Positions 10,615-21,900 of a stretch of DNA of 64,000 nt are shown in pieces. The number at the start of each line of letters is the position of its first letter. The first letter of the stretch is position 1. A program made the position numbers and the translations under genes. The notes under the pieces were generated by a model. The model did not search any database. It was given only the letters and a program-made list of their open reading frames with translations, and had not been told where the DNA came from. Origin of the DNA: Siphonodentalium dalli (Eukaryota; Mollusca; Scaphopoda; Gadilida; Siphonodentaliidae); assembly GCA_032622095.1 (NCBI GenBank), contig CP136063.1, forward strand, positions 32,430,987 through 32,494,986, given 5' to 3'.

Positions 10615-12950
10615 ATAAAGGTTGCATAAGCTCAATGGGGGACGCAATTCAAAGGTGTGACAATATCACTTTTAACTCATGGAGAAATTGTTATAAAGCA
10701 TGGCTAAGTATGTAATAAAATCGAGAACTACTTGATTGAACTGGTCAAGTGAAAATTTCATTGAAAGGTACGGTTGGTCTTGGCGGTGGGTATCCTGTGA
10801 AAATATTTCGACCCATCAAAAACCGCCACAAACAGAAAGAACATCAAACTGTAGACAGACTTTGTCCGTATACAAATAAGAAATATCAAATAAACAGTAT
10901 GTTATTGTCATTTGTTTGACCATTGTTATGTAAACAAAAGCATAAAAAGTAACTTTCCTGGTGTTTGTTTATATTATGATGGTAAACATAAAGAGCGTTC
11001 TTTGTTGATGAATTCCTGATATGGAACTAATAAAGAGCGTTTATATCATTTGTGTGTGATTAGCCAGTGACACTGTGCTGTCTTCTGTAACACAATCAGG
11101 CTCTTGCTTATGTAAAATATAGTAAGTCTTTATGATAGCATGCTGTTTACGCGATGGTCATGGTACATGTATATACATGTATGAACGAAACTGTATGCGT
11201 TTTAATGTTTGCCTGTTTACTGTGTTTGGAACAAATATGAATATTTTCGACAACTAAGGCCAACCGTGCATTTGAAGAGAGGGCCATTGTACATGTGCGC
11301 TCAAGTGTTCAACATAATAGTCCCTGCCTGTATTGAATTATTTCAGGTCACCAGTTCAATCATGTGATTTTTATTATGAAAATTTATGTTTATTTTATTT
11401 CACTACTGTACATGTATAACATCTTATTTACCAGATATAAGAAAAATTGCAGCATTATACTCATGACACATAAATTTAGACATTGCATATGAATACATAA
11501 CTCGCAAGTTAAAGTGACATAATTCACTAGTGAAATTATCAAAAATAATCACTCAAGAAATCAAGGTAAATCACACATACATACAGGTTTATTTTATTCC
11601 ACTACTTTCTGGCTTCAAATAAACGTGCACATTGCTTATTGGGTCTGCACGTTTATTTATTTCTCAGTAAAATATTCTGTACCAAAAGTATTAGAATGGG
11701 GTGTACAATGTACTATATGTAGGGTAATAGTATTTTCATTCCTTGTGTCGTTTTTGTTAGGGGGGGGGGGTGGTGCAAATTTATATTTATTCATTTATGA
11801 TTAAATATACCCAATATAGACAACCTTCAGAATAGTGAACCTTCTAGAACAATGAACCTTCGGAATAGGGAACTTCCGAAATAATGCACCTTCGGAATAG
11901 CGAACCTCCTGAATAATTAACCTTCGAAATAGAGAACCCTACCCCTTAATTTGATTTTGCGGGCTTACAAATAGGTGTCTACTGTACATTTAGTTTTGTT
12001 GATCGAAGTGCATGTATGCGGTTACCACTTTCGAGAATATAATGCATGTAGCAGATACACATGTACAGCACTGCTCAAATTAAGCGACCTTTTTTAACGA
12101 GGTGTACATGCATTAATACCGCGGTGCTTTACCGTGACATACCGCCGATTCGCGGTTGCACTACCACGCGCGAAAGCTGTTACAGCTGTTGTAACATTTA
12201 TTTTGTAACTTTTGTTTGACTCTGTCGGAGATGAAGTTCGTTTCTCAAAATATCTTGCATTTCTTCATGTACGCACGTTTGTGAAATCAATCAGTGACAA
12301 GCACACTGGACATTGGGCAAGTTTGAAAACAACGATGTTTGATTGTAACTAAGAACCGGTATGGGCCGGTAGACCATACCATATCAATTTTCAAGGTACA
12401 TTTTTACACAAAATATATAGAATAATGCACCGGTTTCTGATTGATGCACGTGCTCCCACTCCGTAATCCGTGGCGCTTCCGTGATCGATGAGGTGTTTGT
12501 TACCACCGTTTAGATACATACATCAACCGGATGGTAATTTGATTATCATAAAACATCATATACCTGGGACCAATTAATAACCTAGTAACCTTCAGTGATA
12601 TTAAGCCAAATAATCACGGCAAATAGTGTTATATGACGTCTTGCTTTGCGTCGAAAATGAAATGTTGGTTACTTAAAACAAACGGCAAGTTATGTACATG
12701 TACGTATATGGGCACAAAACGGTAAATTTCGGAAGGGGTCCGACTATTTGGCTAGTAATCGATTCCCTCTGGTGACTAGTCGATTCCTCAAAACCACTAA
12801 TCGTTTCAACGTTACATGGCAAGCCTAGTGACATTATTAACTAATGAAATTATTGTTTAAATTCATCACTTGATAAATCAAGGTAAATCACACATAGAAA
12901 ATGAACAGTATTTAATCATTTTGAATACTCACCTCAACCATCATTTCACA
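10615..12950. other. Gene-free stretch upstream of the Helitron gene
   Basis: No ORF of note is seen. The word 'caaggtaaatcacacata' with its upstream ~50 bp occurs at 11511-11579 and again at 12829-12896, a diverged direct repeat ~1.3 kb apart. A short inverted repeat, AAATAAACGTGCA / TGCACGTTTATTT, lies at about 11617-11660, and a 10-G run at 11760. The Helitron 5' end probably lies in this region, but I could not place it. Confidence 0.4.
11822..11940 (+). repeat. Degenerate ~17-bp minisatellite, about 7 units
   Basis: The units follow the pattern aaccttcNgaatagNg, seven in a row with one to four changes each. No coding potential is apparent. Confidence 0.75.
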
Positions 12951-12964
12951 GGTCAAAGTTCAAG

Positions 12965-13075
12965 ATGCTGCAAATCAATGAAGCTGATAACGTAAGTGAT
13001 AGCCATGATAACACTTCTTCATCTCCAGGAGCCAGTGCTGCCAATACAGATCAGTTACTTCAGCCAGCAGGCTAA
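12965..13075 (+). CDS. Alternative N-terminal exon of the Helitron gene (possible)
   Basis: An ATG at 12965, preceded by a splice-acceptor-like 'tttcacag' ending at 12952, opens a 36-codon frame rich in Ser, Asn and Asp that ends at 13073-13075 in a different phase from the main frame. A GTAAGT donor at 12992 and an AG at 13066-13067 would remove 76 bases and join Asn9 in phase to the CAG codon at 13068, upstream of the OTU domain. If not spliced, this is either an upstream ORF or the trace of a frameshift. The splice reading is inference. Confidence 0.35.
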   Translation: MLQINEADNVSDSHDNTSSSPGASAANTDQLLQPAG

Positions 13076-16000
13076 TGTTACCCCTGTAACACAAAATAGT
13101 CCCATTTCAATACCTACATGTATCACAACATCTGAAATAGTGACCATCAACAATCATGATTATATTTTGTATGATGTACCTGGTGATGGGGATTGTTTTT
13201 TTCATTGTTTGAGTTTAGTTAAATATGGAGATTTCTCAATGACTGCATATTACAGATATGTCATATGTACAGAGGTTTTTTCCAGTTGGCTGACGTTGAA
13301 AGATCACATTGATCTGTGTCACAATTTTTCACCCAACACACCAGATAAATATAAAGAGAGCATGCTCCTGGGAAATGCATGGGCTTCAGCTGTTGAGGTG
13401 GACACATGTAGCGCTCTTTTCCAGTCCAGTTTCAAAATATTTGTGAACTCGGGGAATCCAGGTCAAGTTCTTCAGTGTCATCAGGTTGACGTTTTAAACC
13501 TAAACTCTACTTTTACATTCCATCTTCTTCTTTCAGGCAACCACTATAAACTTCTTGTCCCTTTTGACACTACATCTGCTGAATATGCACTATATCTTGC
13601 TTGTAAGAATTCTAGCATTCTATACACATCTCCTTATCCATGTGAAAGTCTTGCCCAGAAACGTCTCAGAACAAATAGGCTACACAAAAAACTGTACAAA
13701 ATTAAACATACAAATACCAATCCCCAAACTACCACACAGTCAAGTCAGACCAAGCGAGCTGCAGCAACTACAACCAATTCCCATTCTTCCCAACCAAAGA
13801 GAATAAGACCATCAACTGAACCTTCAGTCACAGCAAATACCTCTACTGAAGTTTTGATTGCAAATGGTCCAATTTCTGAAATTCCAGACAATGCAATAAA
13901 TTGCATTAAAGCGTTTGAGCAGAAACAGATGTCCTATAATATTAATAGCTGTTTAGTATGTGAAGAACAGAGGATAGAAATGAAAATGAAAGAACAAAAC
14001 TGTATACGTTGTGCTAAAGATAAGAAAGAAGTGAAAATGTTCTCAAAAGAAAACAACATGAACCCCGGAGTTGTGCCTCCCGAGCTGATGAATATGACGG
14101 TTGTAGAGCAGAATCTCATTTCAAGACTCTCCCCGTGTAAGAATATACACATGCTTAAGCATGGTGGCATAGCAGCAAGTGGTCACTGTGTCACCTTCCC
14201 CCAGAATATCAATGAACCATGTCATATCCTGCCTAACTTACCTCAGTCACTCAGTATTCTTCGGCTTCGAAAAAAAGGCAAAAATGACACAAGTAAAGAC
14301 TTCAGGGTTCGTAGGCTAACAGTTCAAAATGCACTTGTGTGGCTTAAGCAGAATAATCCTGCTTTTGCTGATATAGAAATCAGTCAGGATCGTTTAAATG
14401 CTTTGCCTGAAGATGGAGAGGTATCAGTTAGAAATCTGGAATACACAGATGATGTAGTTCGTCAGAACGATAAAGGTCCAGCTCCAGATCAAATCATTGA
14501 TACTGATGGTGAACTGAGCAGTGTTTCAGGTGTTCTCGCCCCAGAACCAAACATCAACATCGCAGAGAAGATTGATCAGGTTCTTGATGAAGTAGCAGGT
14601 CCAGACCATCCTCGGTGTACAACTAACAGGAGAGGTGATCTAATTGTTCCATGGCCCACAAGAGATGTTACACCCATTTCTGAATTTATGACACATAATT
14701 TCTTTACACTCTCTTTTCCATGTCTCTTTCCGTATGCTAGTGGTGACTTCTTTGCTCTCAGACCCAGAACCTGTTTATCAATGAAAGACTGGGCAGAACA
14801 TCTCCTTTGGTTCAAAGATGGTCGATTCGCTCATCATCCATTCTTTAAATTTGTTGTTCATAACATGATTATAAGAAAACAAACACTGGAGCAGGGAAGT
14901 TTTATTGCAAGGCAAAAGTTGGGTGATCCCCATTTAAGTATTACTGATTTACAACAGATGTTAGATTCAGGGACAGCGGCAATTGCCAAAAAAATCCTCT
15001 ATTTTGCTTCCAATATAAGGGGGACATCTCAGTACTGGGTACAAAGATCACAAGAGTTGCGATCCCTGATCCAATTCAAAATTGACTCTGGTGAAGGCAT
15101 TCCTTCTTATTTTGGTACTGGTAGCTGTGCAGAATTCCACTTCAAACCACTCATGCGACTACTAAGATTATACATAGAGGAAGGAACTGGAAAGAGTATT
15201 GACTTGAGCAATCGGAGTAATGTTTTCACTGCATTGCAGGAAAATAGCCATGTTGTTGCTCAATATTTTCAGTTGAGAACTGACAGCTATATTGAAGAGG
15301 TTATGAAACCTTTATTTGGCATTGACACTTTTTGGATCCGTTACGAGTTTGCAAAATCACGTGGCATGGTTCATTGGCATGGTCTGTTTTGGCGTCCGGA
15401 CAAAGAGCCCCACAAAACGATGTTTGAACAAATGACAAATGGAGCTTCTGAAGAGCAGCTTGCAGATGTTCTGTCAGAGTGGGCAAAGAAATATCTGGGG
15501 ATGACAGCTTGTCATCCGGCAGGTAAGGACCAAAATGGTAACCCCAGGAAAGAGTTTTGGCCCCCTCCCGAAGGAACAGCAGCGGCCCCAGCAGAAGATA
15601 GAAACCCACTAGTAAAGCTTTTGTCAGATGTTGGTGATGACCAAACCAATCTATTGGAAGATTACCTATTAATCAGCAATCGTGTCAATATCCACCGATG
15701 TTCGGATTATTGTTTGAGGAAGCCAAGGAGAGGTTCAGAAGAAAAGATGTGCAGAATGGAATTTGGAAAAGCCAGCAATCCAGGAAAAATATTAAGAGAT
15801 AATCCAGCTCTAATTAAAGACAAAAATGGTTGTCTAAGATTAGAGATGGCACGTGACCACCCACTCATGGTGCAAAACTCCAGGTTTCACACCCAAGGGT
15901 GGCGTGCAAATGGTGACATTTCCCTTCTTGTTTCAAAGTCTGACCCCTCTGACCCATCTGTGAATGACATAATTGGTGTTGAGAGGTATGTCTGTGGCTA

Positions 16001-18422
16001 TGCCTGTAAAGGCAATGAGGGCACAGGTGCACTTGTTGACCTATTCCAAGATATGACTAATTCAGCAGATGATGCAAGTTTACCAGCAAAATCTGTGTGC
16101 AATAAATTCCTCATGTCAACTGTTAAACGAGACATATCTGCAGTTGAAGCATCATTTGAACTTACCTCAATTCCTTTATACAGATGCAGTCATAAGTTCA
16201 AAACTATAAGTTTATCAGGTTCAAGGCAACTGGAACAAAAAGGTCATACAATGACCAAAAGCACACCACTGGACAAATACTTGGCACGTTCAGAACATGA
16301 TCATACTTCCTTTTATAAGTTTTCAAGAGGGTGTAGAACAGTTCCGGTTGTTGTTGGGGGCTGTGTGCGGGCCACATGGCCACTTATTGAAGATTACTGT
16401 AGGAATATGCTGTTGCTGCACTGGCCAAGTTGGTTCAAAATAATTGATATAAAACCAGATGACAGAAGTTGGTCTGAAATGTTTTTAAGTTTTCTTGAAA
16501 CTGATGCTTGTCCCAACTTTGTAAGAGCTGATGTTGAAAGAGCAAAAAGCAGCATTGATCCAACACCATGTGAAGATACAGGAGAGGATGCTGACAATCA
16601 GATAGACACCGACAATGATCCTGATTGGGTGGCAATGGTTCAACCAAATGCTCTGTATGAAGAGACAACAGAGGAATTTGATTATGACGATGGTGGACCA
16701 AGTCATGATTGGTCTACTCATCAAAATGAGTATCCATCAGACTTAGGTGTTTCCTGGATGGATACTGTTATTCAGCAATATTCCATTGTGTCTGAAAATG
16801 TGGAGATGATAATTCCACAGGTTGATCTTGGGTCACTCAATAGTGATCAGCAATTTGCATTCAACATCATACTGCAAACTCTGATTGACTATAAAGAAAA
16901 AAGTGATAGATTTAAACCTTTACATCTCATAATTACAGGTTCAGCAGGTTCTGGTAAATCATATGTTATTAAATGTTTAGTGAAGGCAATAAGACTACTT
17001 TTCAATAGAAATTCTGCTGTACAAGTTCTTTGTCCCACAGGAAGCAGTGCAAATCTGATTTCAGGCGTTACTCTGCATTCATTCTTAAAAATCCCCACAT
17101 CAAAGAAAGTTAAGGAAATGAAACCACCCGATGGTGTGAATGGTGTAACTTTACAGGATAACTGCAAAGGTCTGGAGGCTCTTCTCATTGATGAGAGGTC
17201 TTTGATTGGCTGCCGCACCCTTGGGTGGATGGAATATCTCTGTAAGTGTGGAATGCAGAATCAGTCCAGTCTTTGGGGTGGTATCCCAGTCGTGGTATTT
17301 TTTGGAGATGATATCCAACTACCTCCTGTGGCAGACTCCCCTGTGTATAATTGCAACAGCACATCAGATGTTGCAAGGCATGGTTACCTTGTGTGGCAAA
17401 AATTTGAAAATTCTGTTGCTCTGACAACAGTAGTTAGACAAAGTGATAATGAGAAAAATCTAAGAGATTCTCTATTTTCATTACGTCAATACTCCTTATC
17501 AAGTGAGCAGGCAAAGTGGCTACAAGATTTTCACTATCACAAACTGAAAGTTAGTCATGGTGAGGCTCTATTGAAAAGGATGGATGAACATGGCCTCTTT
17601 ATATTCCCGAACCACAAACAGGAGTGGGATCATAACAAAAGCAGATTACTGCTATGCAACAGAACATATCCAATTGCAAAAGTGAATGCCATTAATTATG
17701 GTCCACATTCAAAAAACATTGAATCAGACAAGAGTGCAGGTCTTTTGAAAACATTATACTTATGTAAATCTGCTAAGGTGATGCTCACCTCAAACCTGTT
17801 AGTGAAACATGGTCTTTTTAATGGTGCTCCAGGAACAGTAGTTGATATCATCTATTTAAATGGTCGCAAACCACCTGATAACCTACCAGATATTGTCATG
17901 GTTCACTTTGATACATACAACGGCCCAAGTTTTGTTGAGTGTGACCCTAAAATAGTCCCAATAAAGCCAGTTGAGAGGCGGCTAGATTGCTATTGCAATA
18001 ACTGCAGAAGAACACAGGTTCCTCTCAGATTGGGATGGGGAACCACAATACACAGATGTCAGGGAATGACAATTGGTGAAGGAGAATCAAATAGGTACAT
18101 AATTATACATCCAGGGACAGTTCAATTTGAAGGAAGATTCCCAGGTGCTCTGTTTGTAGCATTGTCTAGAGCTAAAAAGGCAGGTCAAAATGGTGGAGAC
18201 CCTGATTTTGCCTGGAATCCTCACGTTTTGGTCAATGAGGACCGATTACGTTTTAAACCGAACACAAACACCACACGAACAAGGGCTAAGGAAATACAAA
18301 GAATAAGTCAATTGAGCGTTCAAACAAGGAACAAATTTGCACACTTAACCCCCGATACTGTCTTCAGGCATAATATTGAAATGATCAGCAATCTTCAGGA
18401 AGCTATCAGGAATGAGCCATGA
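13005..18422 (+). CDS. Helitron-type transposase: OTU protease, Rep (HUH) nuclease and PIF1-like helicase
   Basis: This is one uninterrupted frame of ~1,805 residues from the ATG at 13005; an upstream GTG in the same frame is not a likely start. Numbering below counts from that GTG (12996). An OTU cysteine-protease domain spans ~58-190, with GDGDCFFHC (Cys67) and GNHYK (His183). The Helitron Rep domain spans ~560-1010: RGMVHWHGLFW gives the HUH pair His793/His795, a Cys/His cluster lies at 900-920, and YVCGYACKG gives the paired tyrosines 998 and 1002. The PIF1-like helicase spans ~1275-1730: Walker A GSAGSGKS (1315-1322), Walker B LLIDE (1396-1400), GDDIQLPP, VVRQSD, GTTIHRCQGMTI and VALSRAKK. 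In this family Rep nicks and joins single strands during rolling-circle transposition and the helicase unwinds DNA; an OTU domain is found in some animal Helitron lineages. No stop or frameshift breaks any domain, so it could be active. The true N-terminus is uncertain (see 12965-13075). Confidence 0.93.
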   Translation: MITLLHLQEPVLPIQISYFSQQANVTPVTQNSPISIPTCITTSEIVTINNHDYILYDVPGDGDCFFHCLSLVKYGDFSMTAYYRYVICTEVFSSWLTLKDHIDLCHNFSPNTPDKYKESMLLGNAWASAVEVDTCSALFQSSFKIFVNSGNPGQVLQCHQVDVLNLNSTFTFHLLLSGNHYKLLVPFDTTSAEYALYLACKNSSILYTSPYPCESLAQKRLRTNRLHKKLYKIKHTNTNPQTTTQSSQTKRAAATTTNSHSSQPKRIRPSTEPSVTANTSTEVLIANGPISEIPDNAINCIKAFEQKQMSYNINSCLVCEEQRIEMKMKEQNCIRCAKDKKEVKMFSKENNMNPGVVPPELMNMTVVEQNLISRLSPCKNIHMLKHGGIAASGHCVTFPQNINEPCHILPNLPQSLSILRLRKKGKNDTSKDFRVRRLTVQNALVWLKQNNPAFADIEISQDRLNALPEDGEVSVRNLEYTDDVVRQNDKGPAPDQIIDTDGELSSVSGVLAPEPNINIAEKIDQVLDEVAGPDHPRCTTNRRGDLIVPWPTRDVTPISEFMTHNFFTLSFPCLFPYASGDFFALRPRTCLSMKDWAEHLLWFKDGRFAHHPFFKFVVHNMIIRKQTLEQGSFIARQKLGDPHLSITDLQQMLDSGTAAIAKKILYFASNIRGTSQYWVQRSQELRSLIQFKIDSGEGIPSYFGTGSCAEFHFKPLMRLLRLYIEEGTGKSIDLSNRSNVFTALQENSHVVAQYFQLRTDSYIEEVMKPLFGIDTFWIRYEFAKSRGMVHWHGLFWRPDKEPHKTMFEQMTNGASEEQLADVLSEWAKKYLGMTACHPAGKDQNGNPRKEFWPPPEGTAAAPAEDRNPLVKLLSDVGDDQTNLLEDYLLISNRVNIHRCSDYCLRKPRRGSEEKMCRMEFGKASNPGKILRDNPALIKDKNGCLRLEMARDHPLMVQNSRFHTQGWRANGDISLLVSKSDPSDPSVNDIIGVERYVCGYACKGNEGTGALVDLFQDMTNSADDASLPAKSVCNKFLMSTVKRDISAVEASFELTSIPLYRCSHKFKTISLSGSRQLEQKGHTMTKSTPLDKYLARSEHDHTSFYKFSRGCRTVPVVVGGCVRATWPLIEDYCRNMLLLHWPSWFKIIDIKPDDRSWSEMFLSFLETDACPNFVRADVERAKSSIDPTPCEDTGEDADNQIDTDNDPDWVAMVQPNALYEETTEEFDYDDGGPSHDWSTHQNEYPSDLGVSWMDTVIQQYSIVSENVEMIIPQVDLGSLNSDQQFAFNIILQTLIDYKEKSDRFKPLHLIITGSAGSGKSYVIKCLVKAIRLLFNRNSAVQVLCPTGSSANLISGVTLHSFLKIPTSKKVKEMKPPDGVNGVTLQDNCKGLEALLIDERSLIGCRTLGWMEYLCKCGMQNQSSLWGGIPVVVFFGDDIQLPPVADSPVYNCNSTSDVARHGYLVWQKFENSVALTTVVRQSDNEKNLRDSLFSLRQYSLSSEQAKWLQDFHYHKLKVSHGEALLKRMDEHGLFIFPNHKQEWDHNKSRLLLCNRTYPIAKVNAINYGPHSKNIESDKSAGLLKTLYLCKSAKVMLTSNLLVKHGLFNGAPGTVVDIIYLNGRKPPDNLPDIVMVHFDTYNGPSFVECDPKIVPIKPVERRLDCYCNNCRRTQVPLRLGWGTTIHRCQGMTIGEGESNRYIIIHPGTVQFEGRFPGALFVALSRAKKAGQNGGDPDFAWNPHVLVNEDRLRFKPNTNTTRTRAKEIQRISQLSVQTRNKFAHLTPDTVFRHNIEMISNLQEAIRNEP

Positions 18423-18721
18423 GCAATCTTGTCAAATACGCAAAAGCAGGGATATATGCATGTAAAATACAAGATGCAGGGTTTCCGCTATACCGGCAGG
18501 GGGTCCCCTTGATGGTATCTGGAGAAGTCGGACCCACGCGAAGTCGGCCCCATACGAAGACGCCCCCATTAATTAGAAGGGATTAATTTTATTGAGATAG
18601 TGTTTATTTTGTCTAATTGTGAGGTCCCCAACTTAAATTTAGTAGAGTTAGTGTAGTGTTTGTGTAGGCTAATTGTCAAGTCCGCAATGTTTTCTTAGTT
18701 GTAATAACAAAAGGGTGCGTC
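18423..18721. other. Region 3' of the Helitron gene
   Basis: No gene is seen. At 18477 begins CAGGGTTTCCGCTATACCGG, the same terminus as the element at 43864-45059, but no matching right end or target duplication was found nearby, so it is a truncated copy. The Helitron 3' end (hairpin plus CTRR) could not be located with confidence. Confidence 0.4.
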
Positions 18722-18935
18722 GAAATACCAAGCTGAACCAATACCAAGCTGAAGTTTTTGCGATCACCTCAGTTTTCTATAGATTTACGCTGGCTATGTC
18801 ATCAAAACTCAAATAAAATTACGCCATGTTGCATTATTTTGTTTTATTTTTTCAGTATACATGTGCAGCACAAAATATGCTTTGAATGGCATGTTCCGCC
18901 TTATTTTTCCTCAGCATGGTTCAGCTTGGTATTTC
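18722..18935. mobile_element. Small MITE with perfect 19-bp terminal inverted repeats
   Basis: GAAATACCAAGCTGAACCA at 18722-18740 is matched exactly in inverse at 18917-18935. The left repeat is followed by a second partial copy of itself (ataccaagctgaag). No clear target duplication is seen. The right end runs straight into the first unit of the tandem array. Confidence 0.6.
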
Positions 18936-21900
18936 TGCTATATATATGTCTCTCGGTCACGGGCAAACCAGCCAATAACAGAGAGAATTATATCTCACCC
19001 ACCTGTCACAGTGAACCTGATCAGTCATAAGCCTGCAATCTGATTAACAGTCTCTGCTATATATATGTCTCTCGGTCACGGGCAAACCAGCCAATAACAG
19101 AGAGAATTATATCTCACCCACCTGTCACCGTGAACCTGACCCGTCATAACCCTGCAATCTGATTAACAGTCTCTGCTATATAAATGTCTCTCGGTCACGG
19201 GCAAACCAGCCAATAACAGAGAGAATTATATCTCACCCACCTGTCACAGTGAACCTGATCCGTCATAAGCCTGCAATTTAACGGTCTCTGCTATATATGT
19301 CTCTCGGTCACGGGCAAACCAGCCAATAACAGAGAGAATTATATCTCACCCAGCTGTCACAGTTAAACCTGATCCATTATAAGCCTGCAATCTGATTAAC
19401 GGTCTCTGCTATATATGTCTCTCGGTCACGGGCAAACCAGCCAATAACAGAGAGAATTATATCTCATCCACCGTCACAGTGAACCTGATCCGTCATAAGC
19501 CTGCAATCTAACAGTCTCTGCTATATATGTCTCTCGGTCACGGGCAAACCAGCCAATAACAGAGAGAATTATATCTCACCCACCGTCACAGTGAACCTGA
19601 TCCGTCATAAGCCTGCAATCTGATTAACGGTCTCTGCTATATATATGTCTCTCGGTCACGGGCAAACCAGCCAATAACAGAGAGAATTATATCTCACCCA
19701 CCTGTCACAGTGAACCTGATCCACCATAAGCCTGCTATCTGATTAACAGTCTCTGCTATATATGTCTCTCGGTCACGGGCAAACCAGCCAATAACAGAGA
19801 GAATTATATCTCACCCACCTGTCACAGTGAACCTGATCCGTCTTAAGCCTGCAATCTGATTAACAGTCTCTGCTATATATGTCTCTCGGTCATGGGCAAA
19901 CCAGCCAATAACAGAGAGAATTATATCTCACCCACCTGTCACAGTGAACCTGATCCGTCATAAGCCTGCAATCTGATTAACAGTTTCTGCTATATATGTC
20001 TCTCGGTCACGGGCAAACCAGCCAATAACAGAGAGAATTATATCTCACCCACCTGTCACAGTGAACCTGATCCACCATAAGCCTGCAATCTAATGGTCTC
20101 TGCTATATATGTCTCTCGGTCACGGGCAAACCAGCCAATAACAGAGAGAATTATATCTCACCCACCAGTCAGTGAACCTGATCCGTCATAAGCCTGCAAT
20201 CTGATTAACAGTCTCTGCTAGTATGTCTCTCGGTCACGGGCAAACCAGCCAATAACAGAGAGAATTATATCTCACCCACCTGTCACAGTGAACCTGATCC
20301 GTCATAAGCCTGCAATCTGATTAACGGTCTCTGCTATATATGTCTCTCGGTCACGGGCAAACCAGCCAATAACAGAGAAAATTATATCTCACTCACCTGT
20401 CACAGTGAACCTGATCCGTCATAAGCCTGCAATCTGATTAACGGTCTCTGCTATATATGTCTCTCGGTCACGGGCAAACCAGCCAATAACGGAGAATTAT
20501 ATCTCACCCACCTGTCAGTGAACCTGATCCGTCATAAGCCTGCAATCTAACAGGCTCTGCTATATATGTCTTTCGGTCACGGGCAAACCAGCCAATAACA
20601 GAGAGAATTATATCTCACCCACCTGTCACAGTGAACCTGATCCGTCATAAGCCTGCAATCTGATTAACGGTCTCTGCTATATATATGTCTCTCGGTCACG
20701 GGCAAACCAGCCAATAACAGAGAGAATTATATCTCACCCACCTGTCACAGTGAACCTGATCCACCATAAGCCTGCTATCTGATTAACAGTCTCTGCTATA
20801 TATGTCTCTCGGTCACGGGCAAACCAGCCAATAACAGAGAATTATATCTCACCCACCTGTCACAGTGAACCTGATCCGTCATAAGCCTGCAATCTGATTA
20901 ACAGTTTCTGCTATATACCGGTATGTCTCTCGGTCACGGGCAAACCAGCCAATAACAGAGAGAATTATATCTCACTCACCTGTCACAGTGAACCTGATCC
21001 GTCATAAGCCTGCAATCTGATTAACAGTTTCTGCTATATATGTCTCTCGGTCACGGGCAAACCAGCCAATAACAGAGAGAATTATATCTCACCCACCTGT
21101 CACAGTGAACCTGATCCGTCATAAGCCTGCAATCTGATTAACGGTCTCTGCTATATATATGTCTCTCGGTCACGGGCAAACCAGCCAATAACAGAGAGAA
21201 TTATATCTCACCCACCTGTCACAGTGAACCTGATCCACCATAAGCCTGCTATCTGATTAACAGTCTCTGCTATATATGTCTCTCGGTCACGGGCAAACCA
21301 GCCAATAACAGAGAATTATATCTCACCCACCTGTCACAGTGAACCTGATCCGTCATAAGCCTGCAATCTGATTAACAGTTTCTGCTATATATGTCTCTCG
21401 GTCACGGGCAAACCAGCCAATAACAGAGAGAATTATATCTCACTCACCTGTCACAGTGAACCTGATCCGTCATAAGCCTGCAATCTGATTAACAGTTTCT
21501 GCTATATATGTCTCTCGGTCACGGGCAAACCAGCCAATAACAGAGAGAATTATATCTCACCCACCTGTCACAGTGAACCTGATCCGTCATAAGCCTGCAA
21601 TCTGATTAACAGTTTCTGCTATATATGTCTCTCGGTCACGGGCAAACCAGCCAATAACAGAGAGAATTATATCTCACCCACCTGTCACAGTGAACCTGAT
21701 CCACCATAAGCCTGCAATCTAATGGTCTCTGCTATATATGTCTCTCGGTCACGGGCAAACCAGCCAATAACAGAGAGAATTATATCTCACCCACCAGTCA
21801 CAGTGAACCTGATCCGTCATAAGCCTGCAATCTGATTAACAGTTTCTGCTATATATGTCTCTCGGTCACGGGCAAACCAGCCAATAACAGAGAGAATTAT

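Noticed and set aside
12996-13004. GTG as the Helitron start codon
   Set aside because: GTG starts are not expected in an animal nuclear gene; the first in-frame ATG is at 13005, or the start is upstream through splicing.
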